Source: Candidatus Deferrimicrobiaceae bacterium (GTDB lineage Bacteria > Desulfobacterota > Deferrimicrobia > Deferrimicrobiales > Deferrimicrobiaceae). From it: a stretch of 64,000 nucleotides of DNA. Position numbers and translations under genes: made by a program. Positions 34,377-45,191 of this stretch are shown here, in pieces. Under the pieces are notes generated by a model that was given only the letters and a program-made list of their open reading frames with translations, did no database searches and was not told the DNA's origin. The DNA is taken from positions 62,001-126,000 of the forward strand of contig DASXVV010000009.1 of assembly GCA_036504035.1 (NCBI GenBank), read 5' to 3'. How positions within the stretch are numbered: the first letter of the stretch is position 1; each line of letters begins with the position of its first letter.

Positions 34377-35204
34377 TTAATAGCGGTACGCTTCGGGATA
34401 GATCTTGCCGTCGCACACCCACGAGGTGTCACCCTCGAGATAGACGCGGCCGAAGTCTTTCTTGGACGGATCGAAATGGATCGTAAGCGTCTCACCGCCC
34501 GTCGTGACGACCGACACGGGCGGCTTGACCATCCCTTGCAGCGACGCCAGGATGCCGGTGGCGACGGCGCCCGTGCCACAGGCGAGCGTCTCGCCTTCGA
34601 CGCCGCGCTCGTAAGTGCGCAACCTGATCACGTCCCCGTCCGGCTTGGCGAAGTTGACGTTGGTCCCCTTTGGTGCGAACGCCTTGTGGAAGCGGATGCC
34701 GCTGCCCATCGCCTGGATGTCGACGCCGTCGAGGTCGCGGACGAACAGCACCGCGTGCGGAACGCCGGTGTTGAGGAACGAGTAGGGAATCTTCTTGCCG
34801 CCCAACGTCAGCGTGGCGTTTTCGATGAGCCCGTGCGGCTTGGTCATCTGGAGCTTGACGCGCCGCTTGTCGACCTCGGCCCGTATGACCCCGGCCGCCG
34901 TCTCGAAGGCGAGCGACTTCCCGGCGATCTTCCGCTCGGCGACGAATCGCGCGGCGCAACGCCCCCCGTTGCCGCACATCTCGGCCCGGGAGCCGTCGGC
35001 ATTATAGAAATCCCACTTGAAATCGACCTTCTTCGACGGCTCGATGAGGATCACACCATCGGCGCCGATCGAGCGCGCGCGGTCGCAGACCTTGCTCACG
35101 AAGGCGGGCCGGTCGACCTCTCCGAGCGCGTCCTGGCGATTGTCGATCAGCAGGAAATCGTTGCCGCTGCCGTTGAGCTTGGAGAACGGGATCGCCTTTT
35201 TCAT
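34377..35204 (-). CDS. dapF: Diaminopimelate epimerase
   Basis: Converts LL- to meso-diaminopimelate using two cysteines. Protein of 275 residues; the catalytic Cys are in MCGNGGRC (Cys77) and ACGTGAVA (about 208). KLNGSGNDFLLID at the N-terminus and GADGVILIEPS are also family marks. ATG at 35204 has GAGG upstream, whereas the open frame from 35243 adds non-homologous residues. Located between lysA and dapA. Confidence 0.96.
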   Translation of the reverse strand: MKKAIPFSKLNGSGNDFLLIDNRQDALGEVDRPAFVSKVCDRARSIGADGVILIEPSKKVDFKWDFYNADGSRAEMCGNGGRCAARFVAERKIAGKSLAFETAAGVIRAEVDKRRVKLQMTKPHGLIENATLTLGGKKIPYSFLNTGVPHAVLFVRDLDGVDIQAMGSGIRFHKAFAPKGTNVNFAKPDGDVIRLRTYERGVEGETLACGTGAVATGILASLQGMVKPPVSVVTTGGETLTIHFDPSKKDFGRVYLEGDTSWVCDGKIYPEAYRY

Positions 35205-35259
35205 CCGGAACCTCAGCCTTAAATTATCTCTACATCGTAACAAATAATCGGGACCGTGT

Positions 35260-36552
35260 TTACTTCCGGCCCCCGGATTTGCGAAGGAACGACGCCGTTT
35301 TTTCGCCGCGGACCAGGTCCTTCAGCGTCTCCCGCTCGCGTACGATCTCGTAGCGGGCTCCGGAGACCATGACCTCGGATGCGCGCGGCCTGGAATTGTA
35401 GTTCGACGACATCGAGTATCCGTAGGCGCCGGCGCTCATCGCGGCGATGTAATCGCCCGACTTGAACGCGGGCATCGTCCGGTCCTTCGCGAGGAAATCG
35501 CCCGACTCGCAGATGGGACCGACGACGTCGGCCTCGACCTTCCCGCGCGGCGCTTTCCCGACCGGCACGATGGCGTGGTAGGAGCCGTAGAGCGAAGGCC
35601 GGGCCAGGTCGTTCATTCCCGCATCGACGATGAAGAACTTCTTGCTCCCCTTCCCCTTGGGCGACGGAATCTCCTTGGTGTAGCGCACCTGGGTGACGAG
35701 GACGCCGGCATTGCCTACCATGACGCGCCCGGGCTCGAGCACCAGCGTGACGTCGAGTCCTGAAAACGCCCGGACGATCGCGTCGGCGTAGATCTTCGGC
35801 TCGGGGGGGAGCTCGTCGTTGTAGGTGATCCCCAGCCCGCCGCCGACGTCGACGTAGCGGATGTCCATCCCCTTCTTGAGCAGCTTCTCGACGAGCACAC
35901 GGACGCGCGCGGCGGCATCGACGAAGGGCGAGACCTCGGTCAGCTGGGACCCGATGTGGCAATCGACGCCCACGACCTCGATGTGCTTGCGCTTCGCTGC
36001 CCATTCGTAATCCTTGAGCGCCTGCTCGATCCGGATCCCGAACTTGTTTTTCTTGAGTCCCGTCGAGATATACGGGTGGGTCTTGGGATCGACGTCGGGA
36101 TTGATGCGGATGGAGATGGGCGCCCGTTTTTTCATCTTGGCGGCGATGGCGTCGATCAGCTCGAGCTCTTCCCGCGACTCGATGTTGAACATGAGAATGT
36201 TGCGCCGAAGCGCCTCTTCGATCTCCCATGGCTGCTTGCCGACGCCGGAATAGACGATCTTCGAGGGAGGGGCGCCTGCCGCCAGCGCCCGCATCAGCTC
36301 GCCCCCGGAGACGATGTCGACACCGCTTCCGAGGTTGGTGAAGGTCTTGATGACCGAACCGTTGGAGTTGGCCTTCATCGAGTAGCAGATGATGTGGGGC
36401 ACGGCAGCGAACGCATCGTCGAAGACGCGATAATGGTGGGCAAGCGTCTCGTGGCTGTAAACGTAGACCGGCGTGCCGACGGCCTTGGCGATGCGCGTCA
36501 GGGGAACGCCCTCGCAATAGAGCTCGCCTTTACGCTGGCTGAAATGGTGCAT
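35260..36552 (-). CDS. lysA: Diaminopimelate decarboxylase
   Basis: PLP enzyme making lysine from meso-diaminopimelate. The 430-residue fold-type III decarboxylase has its PLP Lys at residue 60 in YSMKANSN. It also shows GVDCHIGSQLTE, the glycine loop DVGGGLGITY, EPGRVMVGNAG, and the second active site CESGDFLAKDR with GAYGYSMSSNYN. ATG at 36552 follows GAGGTG. Preceded by the small lipoprotein gene and followed by dapF; the lipoprotein-lysA-dapF order is common in proteobacteria. Confidence 0.97.
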   Translation of the reverse strand: MHHFSQRKGELYCEGVPLTRIAKAVGTPVYVYSHETLAHHYRVFDDAFAAVPHIICYSMKANSNGSVIKTFTNLGSGVDIVSGGELMRALAAGAPPSKIVYSGVGKQPWEIEEALRRNILMFNIESREELELIDAIAAKMKKRAPISIRINPDVDPKTHPYISTGLKKNKFGIRIEQALKDYEWAAKRKHIEVVGVDCHIGSQLTEVSPFVDAAARVRVLVEKLLKKGMDIRYVDVGGGLGITYNDELPPEPKIYADAIVRAFSGLDVTLVLEPGRVMVGNAGVLVTQVRYTKEIPSPKGKGSKKFFIVDAGMNDLARPSLYGSYHAIVPVGKAPRGKVEADVVGPICESGDFLAKDRTMPAFKSGDYIAAMSAGAYGYSMSSNYNSRPRASEVMVSGARYEIVRERETLKDLVRGEKTASFLRKSGGRK

Positions 36553-36565
36553 CGGATCACCTCGT

Positions 36566-36715
36566 TCAGGTTGTGGTATTGACAATTCCGTTCGCGCCGG
36601 ACCGGGGCTCGGGGGGCGCCTTCCGGCCGCATCCTGCGCAGGACATCAGCAGGGCGACCGCCAGGCAAAGCGCCGCAAGCCCCCGCCGGGTGGAGTTGGA
36701 TGATTCCCTTGTCAC
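36566..36715 (-). CDS. Small lipoprotein (LptM/YifL-like) upstream of lysA
   Basis: A 49-residue lipoprotein. GTG at 36715 overlaps the argH stop as GTGA. A short basic start (TRESSNSTRRG) leads into a hydrophobic stretch and the lipobox LMSCAGC, whose terminal Cys would be lipidated. The mature part GRKAPPEPRSG is very short, with the G-x-K-x-P pattern of LptM-type lipoproteins. In E. coli LptM (YifL) is also encoded next to dapF and helps assemble the LPS translocon; the matching position supports this call, but similarity is short. Confidence 0.7.
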   Translation of the reverse strand: MTRESSNSTRRGLAALCLAVALLMSCAGCGRKAPPEPRSGANGIVNTTT

Positions 36716-38085
36716 TTGCGTTTCAACGTCTCGAGACGCTTCCGGACGGCATCGGGGCCCGTCCCCCCACGGGTGTTTCGCTGCTTGATGGAATGGGTCA
36801 GCGAGATCGCGTCCCTGACGTCTTCCGCGACCTTCGGGGAGAACTTCTTCAGCTCGGCGAGCGTCAGGTCCTTGAGCCGCTTGCCCTCGGCTTCGCAGTA
36901 GCGGACGACCTTCCCCGTGATCTCGTGCGCCTTCCGGAAAGGGATTCCCTTTTTCGCAAGGTAATCGGCCAGGTCGGTCGCGGTCAGGAAGCCGTCGTCG
37001 CAGGCCGAACGCATGCGCTCCTCGTTCGGCGTCATTCCCTCGACCAGCATCGTCGCGCCGATCAGGCAATCCTTGACCGTTTTTGCGGAATCGAAGACCG
37101 GTTCCTTGTCTTCCTGCATGTCGCGGTTGTAGGCGAGCGGGAGTCCCTTCATGGTGGTCATCAGGTTGAACAGGTTCCCGTAGGCGCGGCCGGCCTTTCC
37201 CCGGATCAGTTCGGCCACATCTGGATTCTTCTTCTGGGGCATGATGCTGCTCCCGGTGCAGAGCGCATCGGGGAGCGACAGGAAGCCGAACTCGGTCGAG
37301 GACCAGTAGACCATCTCCTCGGCGAAGCGCGACAGGTGCATCATGGTCACGGCCGCGGCGTGAAGGAAATCGAGCGCGAAGTCGCGGTCGGACACCGCGT
37401 CGATGCTGTTTTCGCAGACCCCGTCCATCCCGAGGGATCGGGCCGTGAAGTCGCGGTCGAGGGGAAACGTGGTGCCCGCCAGCGCGCCTGCGCCGAGCGG
37501 AGACACGTTGGTGCGGCGGCGCGCGTCACGGAACCGGTCCGAATCGCGCGTGAACATCTCGTAATATGCCAGGAGGTGATGTGAAAACAGGATCGGCTGC
37601 GCCCGCTGGACGTGGGTGTACCCGGGCATCACGATACCGAAATACTTTTCCGCCGCCTCGGCCAGCTTCCCGCGCAGCGTCCCGAGCAGCGTCAGCGTTT
37701 CGTCGATCGCGTCGCGCAGGAAGAGCCGCAGGTCGAGCGCCACCTGGTCGTTCCGGCTGCGGCCCGTGTGCAGCTTGCCTCCGGCCGGCCCTACCTTCTG
37801 GGTCATCCGGCTCTCGACCGCCATGTGGATGTCCTCGTCGGCCAGGTCGAACGTCACCTTGCCCCTGGCGATCTCCTCGAGCACGGCCAGCAGCCCTTTT
37901 TCGATCGCGACGGCCTCTTCGGCCGGGATGATCTTCTGCTTCGCCAGCATCCGGACATGGGCGATGCTGCCGGCGATATCCTGCCGATAGAGCTGGAGAT
38001 CGTACTGGATGGATGCCGTGAACGATTCGACGAAGCGGTCGGTTCCCCCTTCGAACCGACCGCCCCACGCTTTTTTCTTAGCCAT
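36712..38085 (-). CDS. argH: Argininosuccinate lyase
   Basis: Splits argininosuccinate into arginine and fumarate, the last step of arginine synthesis. Protein of 457 residues of the fumarase/aspartase superfamily with the signature GSSIMPQKKNPD (active-site Ser loop), LHTGRSRNDQVALD, and GYTHVQRAQPI. Length normal. ATG at 38085 lies one nucleotide beyond the argG stop, with AAGAAGG in the argG end as binding site. The 3' end overlaps the small lipoprotein gene. Confidence 0.97.
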   Translation of the reverse strand: MAKKKAWGGRFEGGTDRFVESFTASIQYDLQLYRQDIAGSIAHVRMLAKQKIIPAEEAVAIEKGLLAVLEEIARGKVTFDLADEDIHMAVESRMTQKVGPAGGKLHTGRSRNDQVALDLRLFLRDAIDETLTLLGTLRGKLAEAAEKYFGIVMPGYTHVQRAQPILFSHHLLAYYEMFTRDSDRFRDARRRTNVSPLGAGALAGTTFPLDRDFTARSLGMDGVCENSIDAVSDRDFALDFLHAAAVTMMHLSRFAEEMVYWSSTEFGFLSLPDALCTGSSIMPQKKNPDVAELIRGKAGRAYGNLFNLMTTMKGLPLAYNRDMQEDKEPVFDSAKTVKDCLIGATMLVEGMTPNEERMRSACDDGFLTATDLADYLAKKGIPFRKAHEITGKVVRYCEAEGKRLKDLTLAELKKFSPKVAEDVRDAISLTHSIKQRNTRGGTGPDAVRKRLETLKRK

Positions 38086-38086
38086 G

Positions 38087-39295
38087 TCAGCCCTTCTTGG
38101 CCGCCAGCATCGAACGGATGCGGAGACGCAGCGCGTTGATCTTGATGAAGCCGGTGGCGTCGGCCTGGTTGTAGACCGACTCCTTCTCGAAAGTGGCGAA
38201 GTCGGCGCGATAGAGCGACAGCGGGCTCTTGCGCCCTGCGACCGAGCAGTTGCCCTTGTAGAGCTTGAGGCGGACCGTGCCGGTGACGTTTTCCTGGCTC
38301 TTGACGATCATGGTCTTGAGCAGATCCATCTCGGGCGTGTACCAGTAGCCGTTGTAGACGAGCTCGGCGAACTTGGGGATGAGCGAATCCCGGAAATGCA
38401 TGACCTCGCGGTCGAGCGTAATCGACTCAATGCCGCGATGCGCCGCATGGAGGATCGTGCCGCCGGGGGTCTCGTACACGCCGCGAGACTTCATGCCTAC
38501 GTAGCGGTTTTCTACCAGGTCGAGGCGGCCGATGCCGTTGGCGCCGCCCAGCGCGTTGAGCGCGGAAAGCAGCTTCGCTGGCCCCATCTTCTTGCCGTTG
38601 ACGGCGGTGGGGATGCCGTCGACGAAGGAGACCTCGACGTAGGTCGGCTTGTCGGGCGCCTTCTGGGGCGAAACGGTCAGCGTGAACATGCTTTCGGGGG
38701 GCTCTGCCCAGACGTCCTCGAGGATGCCGCCTTCGTAGCTGATGTGCATCAGGTTGCGGTCGCTCGAATACGGCTTCTCGACCGTGACGGGCGTGGGAAT
38801 GCCCCACTTCTTGGCGTAGTTGACGAGGTCGGTGCGGGAACGCATGTCCCACTCGCGCCAGGGCGCGACGATGGTGACGTCGGGCATCAGGGAGAAATAG
38901 GTCAGCTCGAAGCGGACCTGGTCGTTCCCCTTGCCGGTGGCCCCGTGGGAAACCGCCTTGCAGTTTTCCTTGCGGGCGATCTCGATCTGCTTCTTGGCGA
39001 TCAGCGGCCGCGCAATGGATGTCCCCAGAAGGTAGGCGCCTTCGTAGACCGCGTTGGCCTGCAGCGACGGGAAGATGAAGTCGCGGACGAATTCATCCTG
39101 GACGTTCTCGACGTAAACCTTGGAGGCCCCGGTCTTCTTTGCCTTGACCTTGACGGGGGCAAGCTCGTCGCCCTGCCCGAGATCCGCCACGAATGCGATG
39201 ACTTCGCAGCCATAGGTCTCGATCAGCCAACGCAGGATGACGGAGGTGTCGAGCCCTCCGGAATAGGCGAGCACGACCTTGTCGAGTTTCTTCAT
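38087..39295 (-). CDS. argG: Argininosuccinate synthase
   Basis: ATP-dependent condensation of citrulline and aspartate. Protein of 402 residues with the PP-loop AYSGGLDTS (10-18), the citrulline/aspartate region [13 protein letters not shown], and [18 protein letters not shown] at 39295 follows GGGAGG; the open frame from 39319 adds eight residues without support. Sits between argF and argH in the arginine operon. Confidence 0.97.
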   Translation of the reverse strand: MKKLDKVVLAYSGGLDTSVILRWLIETYGCEVIAFVADLGQGDELAPVKVKAKKTGASKVYVENVQDEFVRDFIFPSLQANAVYEGAYLLGTSIARPLIAKKQIEIARKENCKAVSHGATGKGNDQVRFELTYFSLMPDVTIVAPWREWDMRSRTDLVNYAKKWGIPTPVTVEKPYSSDRNLMHISYEGGILEDVWAEPPESMFTLTVSPQKAPDKPTYVEVSFVDGIPTAVNGKKMGPAKLLSALNALGGANGIGRLDLVENRYVGMKSRGVYETPGGTILHAAHRGIESITLDREVMHFRDSLIPKFAELVYNGYWYTPEMDLLKTMIVKSQENVTGTVRLKLYKGNCSVAGRKSPLSLYRADFATFEKESVYNQADATGFIKINALRLRIRSMLAAKKG

Positions 39296-39315
39296 TGCGC
39301 GTTCCTCCCGTGAAT

Positions 39316-40230
39316 TCAATGTGCGATGAGCGTGTCGAGAATGGCCATCTGCGCGTGGAGGCGGTTTTCGGCCTCGTCGAACACGGCGGACTGCGGCCCC
39401 TCGATCACCTCATCGGTGATTTCCTCCCCGCGATGGGCGGGAAGGCAATGCATGACGATCGCGTTCTTCTTCGCAGCGAAAAGCAGGCCGGCATCGATGC
39501 AATAGCCCTTGAAGGCCTTGATGCGACGCTTCTGCTCCGATTCCTGCCCCATGCTGGTCCACACGTCGGTGTAGAGCAGGTCGGCCCCGATGGCCGCCTC
39601 GGCCGGATCGCGCACGATACGCACGTCGCCGCGCCCGATCGTCTCGGCTTCGGCGATCACCTCGGCGTTGGGCTCGAATCCCTTGGGGCAGGCGACCCGA
39701 AGCCTGAATCCGAGCAGGTGCGCCGCCTCGACCCAGGAGTTGGCGACGTTGTTCCCGTCGCCGATGAAGGCGACCGTCATTTTCCGGATGTCCTTGCCGC
39801 GCTCGCGGGCCGTCTGGAGGTCGGCGAGTATCTGGCAAGGGTGGTGGTCGTCGGTCAGGCCGTTGATCACCGGAACGCGCGAATGGGCCGCGATCTCCTC
39901 GATGACGACGTGCGCGAAGGTCCGGACCATGATGGCGTCGGCGTAGCGCGCCAGCACCCGGGCGGTGTCCTTCACCGGCTCCCCTCGCCCGATCTGGCTG
40001 TCGTTCGGGGACAGGAAGACCGCGTGCCCTCCCAGCCGCGCCATCCCGACTTCGAAGGAAACCCGGGTCCGGGTGGACGATTTCTGGAAGACCATGACCA
40101 GCGTCTTTCCCTTGAGCGGTGTCGGGACGCGTCGACCGCTGCCCCGCTTTTTCCATGCGTCGGCAAGGTCGAGCAGACCCAGCAGCTCCCGGTCGGTCAG
40201 GTCGAGTATCCGGAGAAAATCCTTTTTCAA
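39316..40230 (-). CDS. argF: Ornithine carbamoyltransferase
   Basis: Makes citrulline from ornithine and carbamoyl phosphate. Protein of 304 residues with the carbamoyl-phosphate loop SSTRTR (51-56), [11 protein letters not shown], and [11 protein letters not shown] near 259 (ornithine-binding Cys). No ATG fits: TTG at 40230 ([10 protein letters not shown]) overlaps the argD stop as TTGA and has GGGAGGGA 6 nt upstream, so translation is coupled. The open frame from 40527 overlaps argD and is not homologous. Confidence 0.95.
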   Translation of the reverse strand: MKKDFLRILDLTDRELLGLLDLADAWKKRGSGRRVPTPLKGKTLVMVFQKSSTRTRVSFEVGMARLGGHAVFLSPNDSQIGRGEPVKDTARVLARYADAIMVRTFAHVVIEEIAAHSRVPVINGLTDDHHPCQILADLQTARERGKDIRKMTVAFIGDGNNVANSWVEAAHLLGFRLRVACPKGFEPNAEVIAEAETIGRGDVRIVRDPAEAAIGADLLYTDVWTSMGQESEQKRRIKAFKGYCIDAGLLFAAKKNAIVMHCLPAHRGEEITDEVIEGPQSAVFDEAENRLHAQMAILDTLIAH

Positions 40231-41423
40231 CGGCGTCCCTCCCCGGGCAGCGACTGCTCGAGCAGAACCAGCGCCCGGTCGATCTCGGCGTCGGTCACGG
40301 TCAGCGCCGGCAGGAAACGGAGCACGTTGCCCGTGGCGTTGACGATGAAGCCGTTCTCGAGGCAGCGATTCGAGATCGGCTTCGCCTCGCCGGTCATGAC
40401 GGCGGCGATCATGAGCCCCATCCCGCGGACTTCGACGATGTCGGTCCGGCGGGAGGCAAGCGACCGGAGGCCGTCGGATAGCCGCACGCCCTTTCGCCGG
40501 ACCTCGTCGAGGAATTCGGGGGCGCAAACCGTCTCGAGGACGACTTTTGCGGCCGAGCAGCAGACCGGGTTCCCGCCGAACGTGCTTCCGTGGCTGCCGG
40601 GGCCGAAGGACGCGGCGACCTCGTCGCGGGCGACGACGGCGCCGAGCGGAAGGCCGTTGGCGATTCCCTTGGCCAGCGTGACGATGTCGGGCGTCACTCC
40701 GAAGTGCTTCGATGCGAGAAAATCACCCGTGCGCCCGATCCCCGTCTGGATCTCGTCGGCGATGAGCAGGATGCCCCGCTCGCGGCAAAGGCGCGCGGCG
40801 GCTTCGTACCAACCCGCCGGATGCATCCGGACGCCGATCTCGCCTTGCATCGGCTCGACCATGAGGGCACACGTCTTGTCTGTGAGCGCGGCCTCGAGCG
40901 CGGCCAGGTCGCCAAACGGGACGACGCGGAAGCCGGGCAGCATCGGGGTGAACCCCTCGTGGAACTTGGGCTGGCCGGTGGCGGAAAGGCTGCCGTAGGT
41001 GCGCCCGTGGAAAGAGCCGTCGATGGCGACGATCTCGAAGGCGTCGGTCCGGCCGCGGTCGACGGACCATTTGCGCGACAGTTTGATCGCGGCCTCGTTC
41101 GCCTCGCTTCCGCTGTTGCAGAAGAAGACCTTCCCGCCGGTCGTCGCCCTGGATAGCAGCGCGGCGGCCTCGGATTGGGCCGGGACGTGAAACAGATTGG
41201 ACACGTGCACCAGGGAGGCGGCTTGCGTGGAGATCGCCCGCGCCACCTCCGGGTTGGCATGGCCCAGCACCGTGACCGCGATGCCTCCGAGGAAATCGAG
41301 GTATTCCCGGCCGTCGGCGTCGAAAAGACGGACGCCGTCTCCCCGCATGATCGCAATGGGAAAGCGGGAATAGTTGGACATCTGGTATCTGGCGGTCAGT
41401 TCGACGATCGACGCGTTGCTCAT
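40227..41423 (-). CDS. argD: Acetylornithine aminotransferase
   Basis: PLP-dependent transamination of N-acetylglutamate semialdehyde to N-acetylornithine; such enzymes often also serve as succinyl-DAP aminotransferase, which is relevant because dap genes share the operon. Protein of 398 residues with FCNSGSEANEAAIKLSRKW, ADEIQTGIGRTG (PLP Asp) and the PLP Lys in TLAKGIANGLPLGAV near 249. ATG at 41423 has AGGAG upstream. Lies 20 nt after argB. Confidence 0.96.
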   Translation of the reverse strand: MSNASIVELTARYQMSNYSRFPIAIMRGDGVRLFDADGREYLDFLGGIAVTVLGHANPEVARAISTQAASLVHVSNLFHVPAQSEAAALLSRATTGGKVFFCNSGSEANEAAIKLSRKWSVDRGRTDAFEIVAIDGSFHGRTYGSLSATGQPKFHEGFTPMLPGFRVVPFGDLAALEAALTDKTCALMVEPMQGEIGVRMHPAGWYEAAARLCRERGILLIADEIQTGIGRTGDFLASKHFGVTPDIVTLAKGIANGLPLGAVVARDEVAASFGPGSHGSTFGGNPVCCSAAKVVLETVCAPEFLDEVRRKGVRLSDGLRSLASRRTDIVEVRGMGLMIAAVMTGEAKPISNRCLENGFIVNATGNVLRFLPALTVTDAEIDRALVLLEQSLPGEGRR

Positions 41424-41443
41424 CTTTGGTGCTCCTGTGCCTT

Positions 41444-42334
41444 TCACGAACGGGTGATCTCGGTGCCGATGCCGGCATCGGTGAAGATTTCGAGCAGGAC
41501 GCTGTGGGGGACGCGCCCGTCGATGATGTGGACCTTGTTGACGCCGTCGGCCAGCGCATCGAGCCCGCACTCGACCTTGGGGATCATGCCGCCGTGGATG
41601 ATCCCTTCGGCAATCATCGCACGCGCCGCGCTTTCGGTCATCGTGGAAACCAGCTCTTTATTCCCGTCGAGGACACCCGGGACGTCGGTCAACAGGATGA
41701 ACTTCTCGGCCTTGAGTGCTCCGGCGATACCGGCCGCCGCCGTGTCGCCGTTGATGTTGTAGGCCTGCCCTTCCGGCCCCACGCCGATGGGCGCGATGAC
41801 GGGCATGAAGCCGCCCCCCTCGAGCGTGGAGATCACCGAGACGTCGACCGATTCGACGAGCCCGACTTCGCCCAGGTCGAGCGGCTTTCCCTCGGCGTCA
41901 GGCAGGTCGTACCGGCATGCCCGGATCAGGGAGGCATCCTTCCCCGAAAGACCGACGGCGCGCCCGCCGAACCGGTTGATCAGCGCGGTGATCTGCTTGT
42001 TGACGATGCCCCCGAGCACCATCTCGACCACTTCCATGGCTTCGGGGGTCGTGACGCGCAGTCCCGCGCGGCGTTCGGTCGGGATTGACAGGCGCTCGAG
42101 CAGCCGGTCGATCTGGGGGCCGCCGCCGTGGACGATGACGGGCCGGATTCCGACGAACTGAAGCAGCACGATATCTTCGGCGAACGAGGCGATGCGCGCC
42201 TCGTCCTTCATCGCCGCCCCGCCGTACTTGACCACCACGGTCTTGCCCGCGAACTCGCGAATGTACGGAAGCGCCTCGATCAGCGTTTCGGCCTTCTGGA
42301 TATATCCCCGCAACTCTCCTCCAGTCTCCCCCAC
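41444..42334 (-). CDS. argB: Acetylglutamate kinase
   Basis: Phosphorylates N-acetylglutamate. Protein of up to 296 residues with [20 protein letters not shown] and, near the C-terminus, [15 protein letters not shown] and [10 protein letters not shown], the amino-acid kinase signatures. Two starts compete: GTG 42334 only 3 nt after hslU without a clear binding site, and TTG 42313 preceded by GGAGGAG. The shorter form (about 289 residues) may be the real one. First of the arg genes behind hslVU. Confidence 0.95.
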   Translation of the reverse strand: MGETGGELRGYIQKAETLIEALPYIREFAGKTVVVKYGGAAMKDEARIASFAEDIVLLQFVGIRPVIVHGGGPQIDRLLERLSIPTERRAGLRVTTPEAMEVVEMVLGGIVNKQITALINRFGGRAVGLSGKDASLIRACRYDLPDAEGKPLDLGEVGLVESVDVSVISTLEGGGFMPVIAPIGVGPEGQAYNINGDTAAAGIAGALKAEKFILLTDVPGVLDGNKELVSTMTESAARAMIAEGIIHGGMIPKVECGLDALADGVNKVHIIDGRVPHSVLLEIFTDAGIGTEITRS

Positions 42335-42337
42335 CGG

Positions 42338-43720
42338 TTAAAGGATATACCGGCTGAGGTCGACATCCCGGACGATGTCGGAAAGCTTCTCGTCGACATA
42401 GGGCCGCTGGATGACGATCTCCTGCCCCTTGATTTCGGACGCGCTGAACAGCAGTTCCTCGAGCAGCTTTTCCATGATCGTGTGGAGCCGCCGGGCGCCG
42501 ATGTTCTCGGTCCGGTCGTTGACCTCGCATGCCATGTCGGCGATCCGCTCGATCGATTCGGGCGTGAAGGTCAGACGTACCCCTTCGGTCGCGAGCATCG
42601 CCTCGTACTGGCGCGTCAGCGCTCCGTCGGGCTCGGTCAGGATGCGGATGAAATCTTCTTTAACGAGCGTGTCGAGCTCGACCCGGATCGGGAAACGCCC
42701 CTGGAGCTCGGGGATCAGGTCGGACGGTTTGCTCATGTGGAATGCGCCGGCCGCCACGAAGAGGATGTGATCGGTGCGGACCATGCCGTGCTTCGTGTTG
42801 ACGTTGCTGCCCTCGACGATCGGGAGCAGGTCCCTCTGGACCCCCTGGCGCGAAACGTCGGGACCTTGCCCCGATTCGCGCCCGGCGATCTTGTCGATCT
42901 CGTCGAGGAACACGATGCCGCTCTGCTCGGTACGCTCGATCGCCCGCTTCCGGACCTGGTCCATGTCGACCATGCGAGCGGCCTCTTCGGCTTCGAGCAG
43001 CGAGAGAGCCTCCGGAACACGAACCTTCCGTCGGTGCGTCTTCCGGGGGAAGAGGTTGCCCAGCATCTCCTGGATGTTGCCTTCGAGCCCCTCGACGCTC
43101 CCGCCGCCCGTGACGCCGATGATGTCGATCGTCGACGCGGCGCCCTCGCGCACATCGACCTCGACCATCCGTTCGGACAGTTTCCCCGCTCGAAGCATTT
43201 CCCGCATGCGTTCGCGGGAATCGGAAGGGGCAGGAACGGGAGGCGTCCCGGCTTCCCCGGGCGTGACGACAGCCGGGCCCGGAGGCAGCAGCAGGTCGAG
43301 CAATCGATCTTCGGCGTGCTCGTGCGCCTTGCCGGATACGGCCTCCATCGCTTCGGCCCGGACCATGTGGACAGCGATCTCGACCAGGTCGCGGATGATC
43401 GACTCGACGTCGCGCCCGACGTAGCCGACCTCGGTGAACTTGGAGGCCTCGACCTTGAGGAAGGGCGCCTGGGCAAGCCGCGCGAGCCTGCGGGCGATCT
43501 CGGTCTTCCCGACGCCGGTCGGCCCCACCATGATGATGTTCTTCGGCGCGATCTCGTCGCGCAACGGCTCGGGTACCTGCTGACGCCGCCATCGGTTCCG
43601 AAGGGCGATGGCCACGGCGCGCTTGGCGTTGCGCTGGCCGACGATGTAGCGGTCGAGCTCGGTCACGATCTCGCGAGGGGACAGCGGAGCCGGCACAGGC
43701 ATTTTCGGCTCGGTTGTCAC
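42338..43720 (-). CDS. hslU: ATP-dependent protease HslVU, ATPase subunit
   Basis: AAA+ unfoldase that feeds substrates to HslV. Protein of 460 residues with Walker [10 protein letters not shown], Walker [12 protein letters not shown], the pore-loop GYVGRDVE, an I-domain of about 120 residues between them, and [16 protein letters not shown] with the sensor-2 Arg. The C-terminus ends SRYIL, which docks into HslV. GTG at 43720 overlaps the hslV stop as GTGA and is preferred; ATG at 43702 is an alternative without a binding site. Confidence 0.96.
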   Translation of the reverse strand: MTTEPKMPVPAPLSPREIVTELDRYIVGQRNAKRAVAIALRNRWRRQQVPEPLRDEIAPKNIIMVGPTGVGKTEIARRLARLAQAPFLKVEASKFTEVGYVGRDVESIIRDLVEIAVHMVRAEAMEAVSGKAHEHAEDRLLDLLLPPGPAVVTPGEAGTPPVPAPSDSRERMREMLRAGKLSERMVEVDVREGAASTIDIIGVTGGGSVEGLEGNIQEMLGNLFPRKTHRRKVRVPEALSLLEAEEAARMVDMDQVRKRAIERTEQSGIVFLDEIDKIAGRESGQGPDVSRQGVQRDLLPIVEGSNVNTKHGMVRTDHILFVAAGAFHMSKPSDLIPELQGRFPIRVELDTLVKEDFIRILTEPDGALTRQYEAMLATEGVRLTFTPESIERIADMACEVNDRTENIGARRLHTIMEKLLEELLFSASEIKGQEIVIQRPYVDEKLSDIVRDVDLSRYIL

Positions 43721-44259
43721 TTCGACGCGATCTCTTCGCACACGATGTGGCCGTTGGTGTAGATGCAGATTTCGGACGCGATCCGGAGCCCCTCGCGGGC
43801 GATCTCGGATGCCCCCAGCGAACTGTGCGCCAGCATCGCCCGTGCGGCCGAAAGCGCATACGGCCCGCCGGAGCCGACCGCGGCCACTCCGTCGTCCGGC
43901 TCGACGACGTCGCCGCTGCCGGAGATCAGCATGATGTCGGTTCCGTCCGTGACCAGGAGGAATGCCTCAAGCCTTCGGAGAACCCGGTCGGTCCGCCAAT
44001 CCTTCGCCAGCTCGACCGCCGCCCGGCGGAGGTTGCCCCGGAACTCGTCGAGCTTGGCCTCGAACTTCTCGAACAGCGTGAACGCGTCGGCCGTCGACCC
44101 GGCGAATCCGGCGAGCACCTTGTCCTGGTGCAGCCGGCGAATTTTGCGCGCGGTATGCTTGAGCACCGTGTTGCCGAGCGTCACCTGCCCGTCGCCGGCA
44201 ATGGCGACGACGCCCTCGCGCGCGACGGCAAGGATGGTGGTACCGCGGATGTCAGCCAT
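43717..44259 (-). CDS. hslV: ATP-dependent protease HslVU, peptidase subunit
   Basis: Threonine peptidase forming double hexameric rings with HslU. Protein of 180 residues; the active-site Thr follows the short propeptide MADIRG (TTILAV at 7-12) and [11 protein letters not shown] follows. ATG at 44259 has GGGGGAGGGGA before it, and the start overlaps the 3' end of xerC by 8 nt. The genes xerC-hslV-hslU are a frequent trio in deltaproteobacteria. Confidence 0.97.
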   Translation of the reverse strand: MADIRGTTILAVAREGVVAIAGDGQVTLGNTVLKHTARKIRRLHQDKVLAGFAGSTADAFTLFEKFEAKLDEFRGNLRRAAVELAKDWRTDRVLRRLEAFLLVTDGTDIMLISGSGDVVEPDDGVAAVGSGGPYALSAARAMLAHSSLGASEIAREGLRIASEICIYTNGHIVCEEIASK

Positions 44260-45160
44260 TCCCCTCCCCCTTTGCCATCGGATGCGCGGCCTCGTAGGAC
44301 TTGAGCAGATGCCCCACGTTGACCCGGGCATATCGCTGCGTCGTGGAAAGCGATGCGTGCCCCAGCATTTCCTGGATGGCACGAAGATCGGCCCCCGATT
44401 CGAGCAGATGGGTCGCGAACGAGTGGCGCATCCCGTGCGGAGACAGGTGCCTGCCGAGGCCCGCCCTGAAAACGGCGGCGTCGAGAATCCGGGCGACGCT
44501 GCGTGTCGTCAGCCTGCCGCCGCGCGCATTGAGGAAAAGGGGCGCATCGACGGAGGCCTCAAGCGCGTCCCGAGCCGCCAGATAATCCCGGATGGCGCCG
44601 GCCGCAACGGATCCCAACGGCACCACCCGAACCTTTCGCCCTTTCCCCAGCACGCGCACGGTAGACGCCTCGAGCGACAGGTCGCCGCAGCGGAGCGATG
44701 CGAGCTCGCCCACGCGGATTCCCGAACCGTAGAGCAGCTCGAGGATCGCCGCATTCCGCTTGTCGATCGAGGTCGACGTCGGGAGAGAACGGAGCAGCGC
44801 CAGCATCTCGTCGACCGGCAGGAATTCGGGAAGGGACATCCGCCGCTTCGGCGAGAGCAGCCCCGTGGCCGGGTTTGCTTCCACGTCTCCCTGGCCCGCC
44901 AGGAACGCAAAAAAGGTGCGAAGCGCCGAAACGGTGCGGGCCAGCGTCGCCCCCTGACGTCCCGGGTGACGCGAGGCGATATACCGGCGCAGGTCGTTGA
45001 CGCCGACCCCCGCCCAGCCCCCCGCGAGCGGCACGCCGTCGCCGCCGCAAAGAAACAACCGGAAATCTTCGACTTCACGCAGGTAAGCCCGCGAGGTTTC
45101 CCCCGAAGCGTTGCGCTCCGAATGGAGAAACTGCCCGAAACGGGCGATGGCGGACTCCAA
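44252..45160 (-). CDS. xerC: Tyrosine recombinase XerC
   Basis: Site-specific recombinase resolving chromosome dimers at dif with XerD. Protein of 302 residues: N-terminal SAM-like core-binding domain (about 1-90) and catalytic domain. The catalytic Arg is in [12 protein letters not shown], the HxxR pair in [13 protein letters not shown], the His in [12 protein letters not shown], whose Tyr is the nucleophile. TTG at 45160 after GGGGGGATCAGG is the best start. No dif site recognised in the window. Confidence 0.92.
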   Translation of the reverse strand: MESAIARFGQFLHSERNASGETSRAYLREVEDFRLFLCGGDGVPLAGGWAGVGVNDLRRYIASRHPGRQGATLARTVSALRTFFAFLAGQGDVEANPATGLLSPKRRMSLPEFLPVDEMLALLRSLPTSTSIDKRNAAILELLYGSGIRVGELASLRCGDLSLEASTVRVLGKGRKVRVVPLGSVAAGAIRDYLAARDALEASVDAPLFLNARGGRLTTRSVARILDAAVFRAGLGRHLSPHGMRHSFATHLLESGADLRAIQEMLGHASLSTTQRYARVNVGHLLKSYEAAHPMAKGEGNG

Positions 45161-45191
45161 CCTGATCCCCCCGGACGACCTTTAAAAGGTT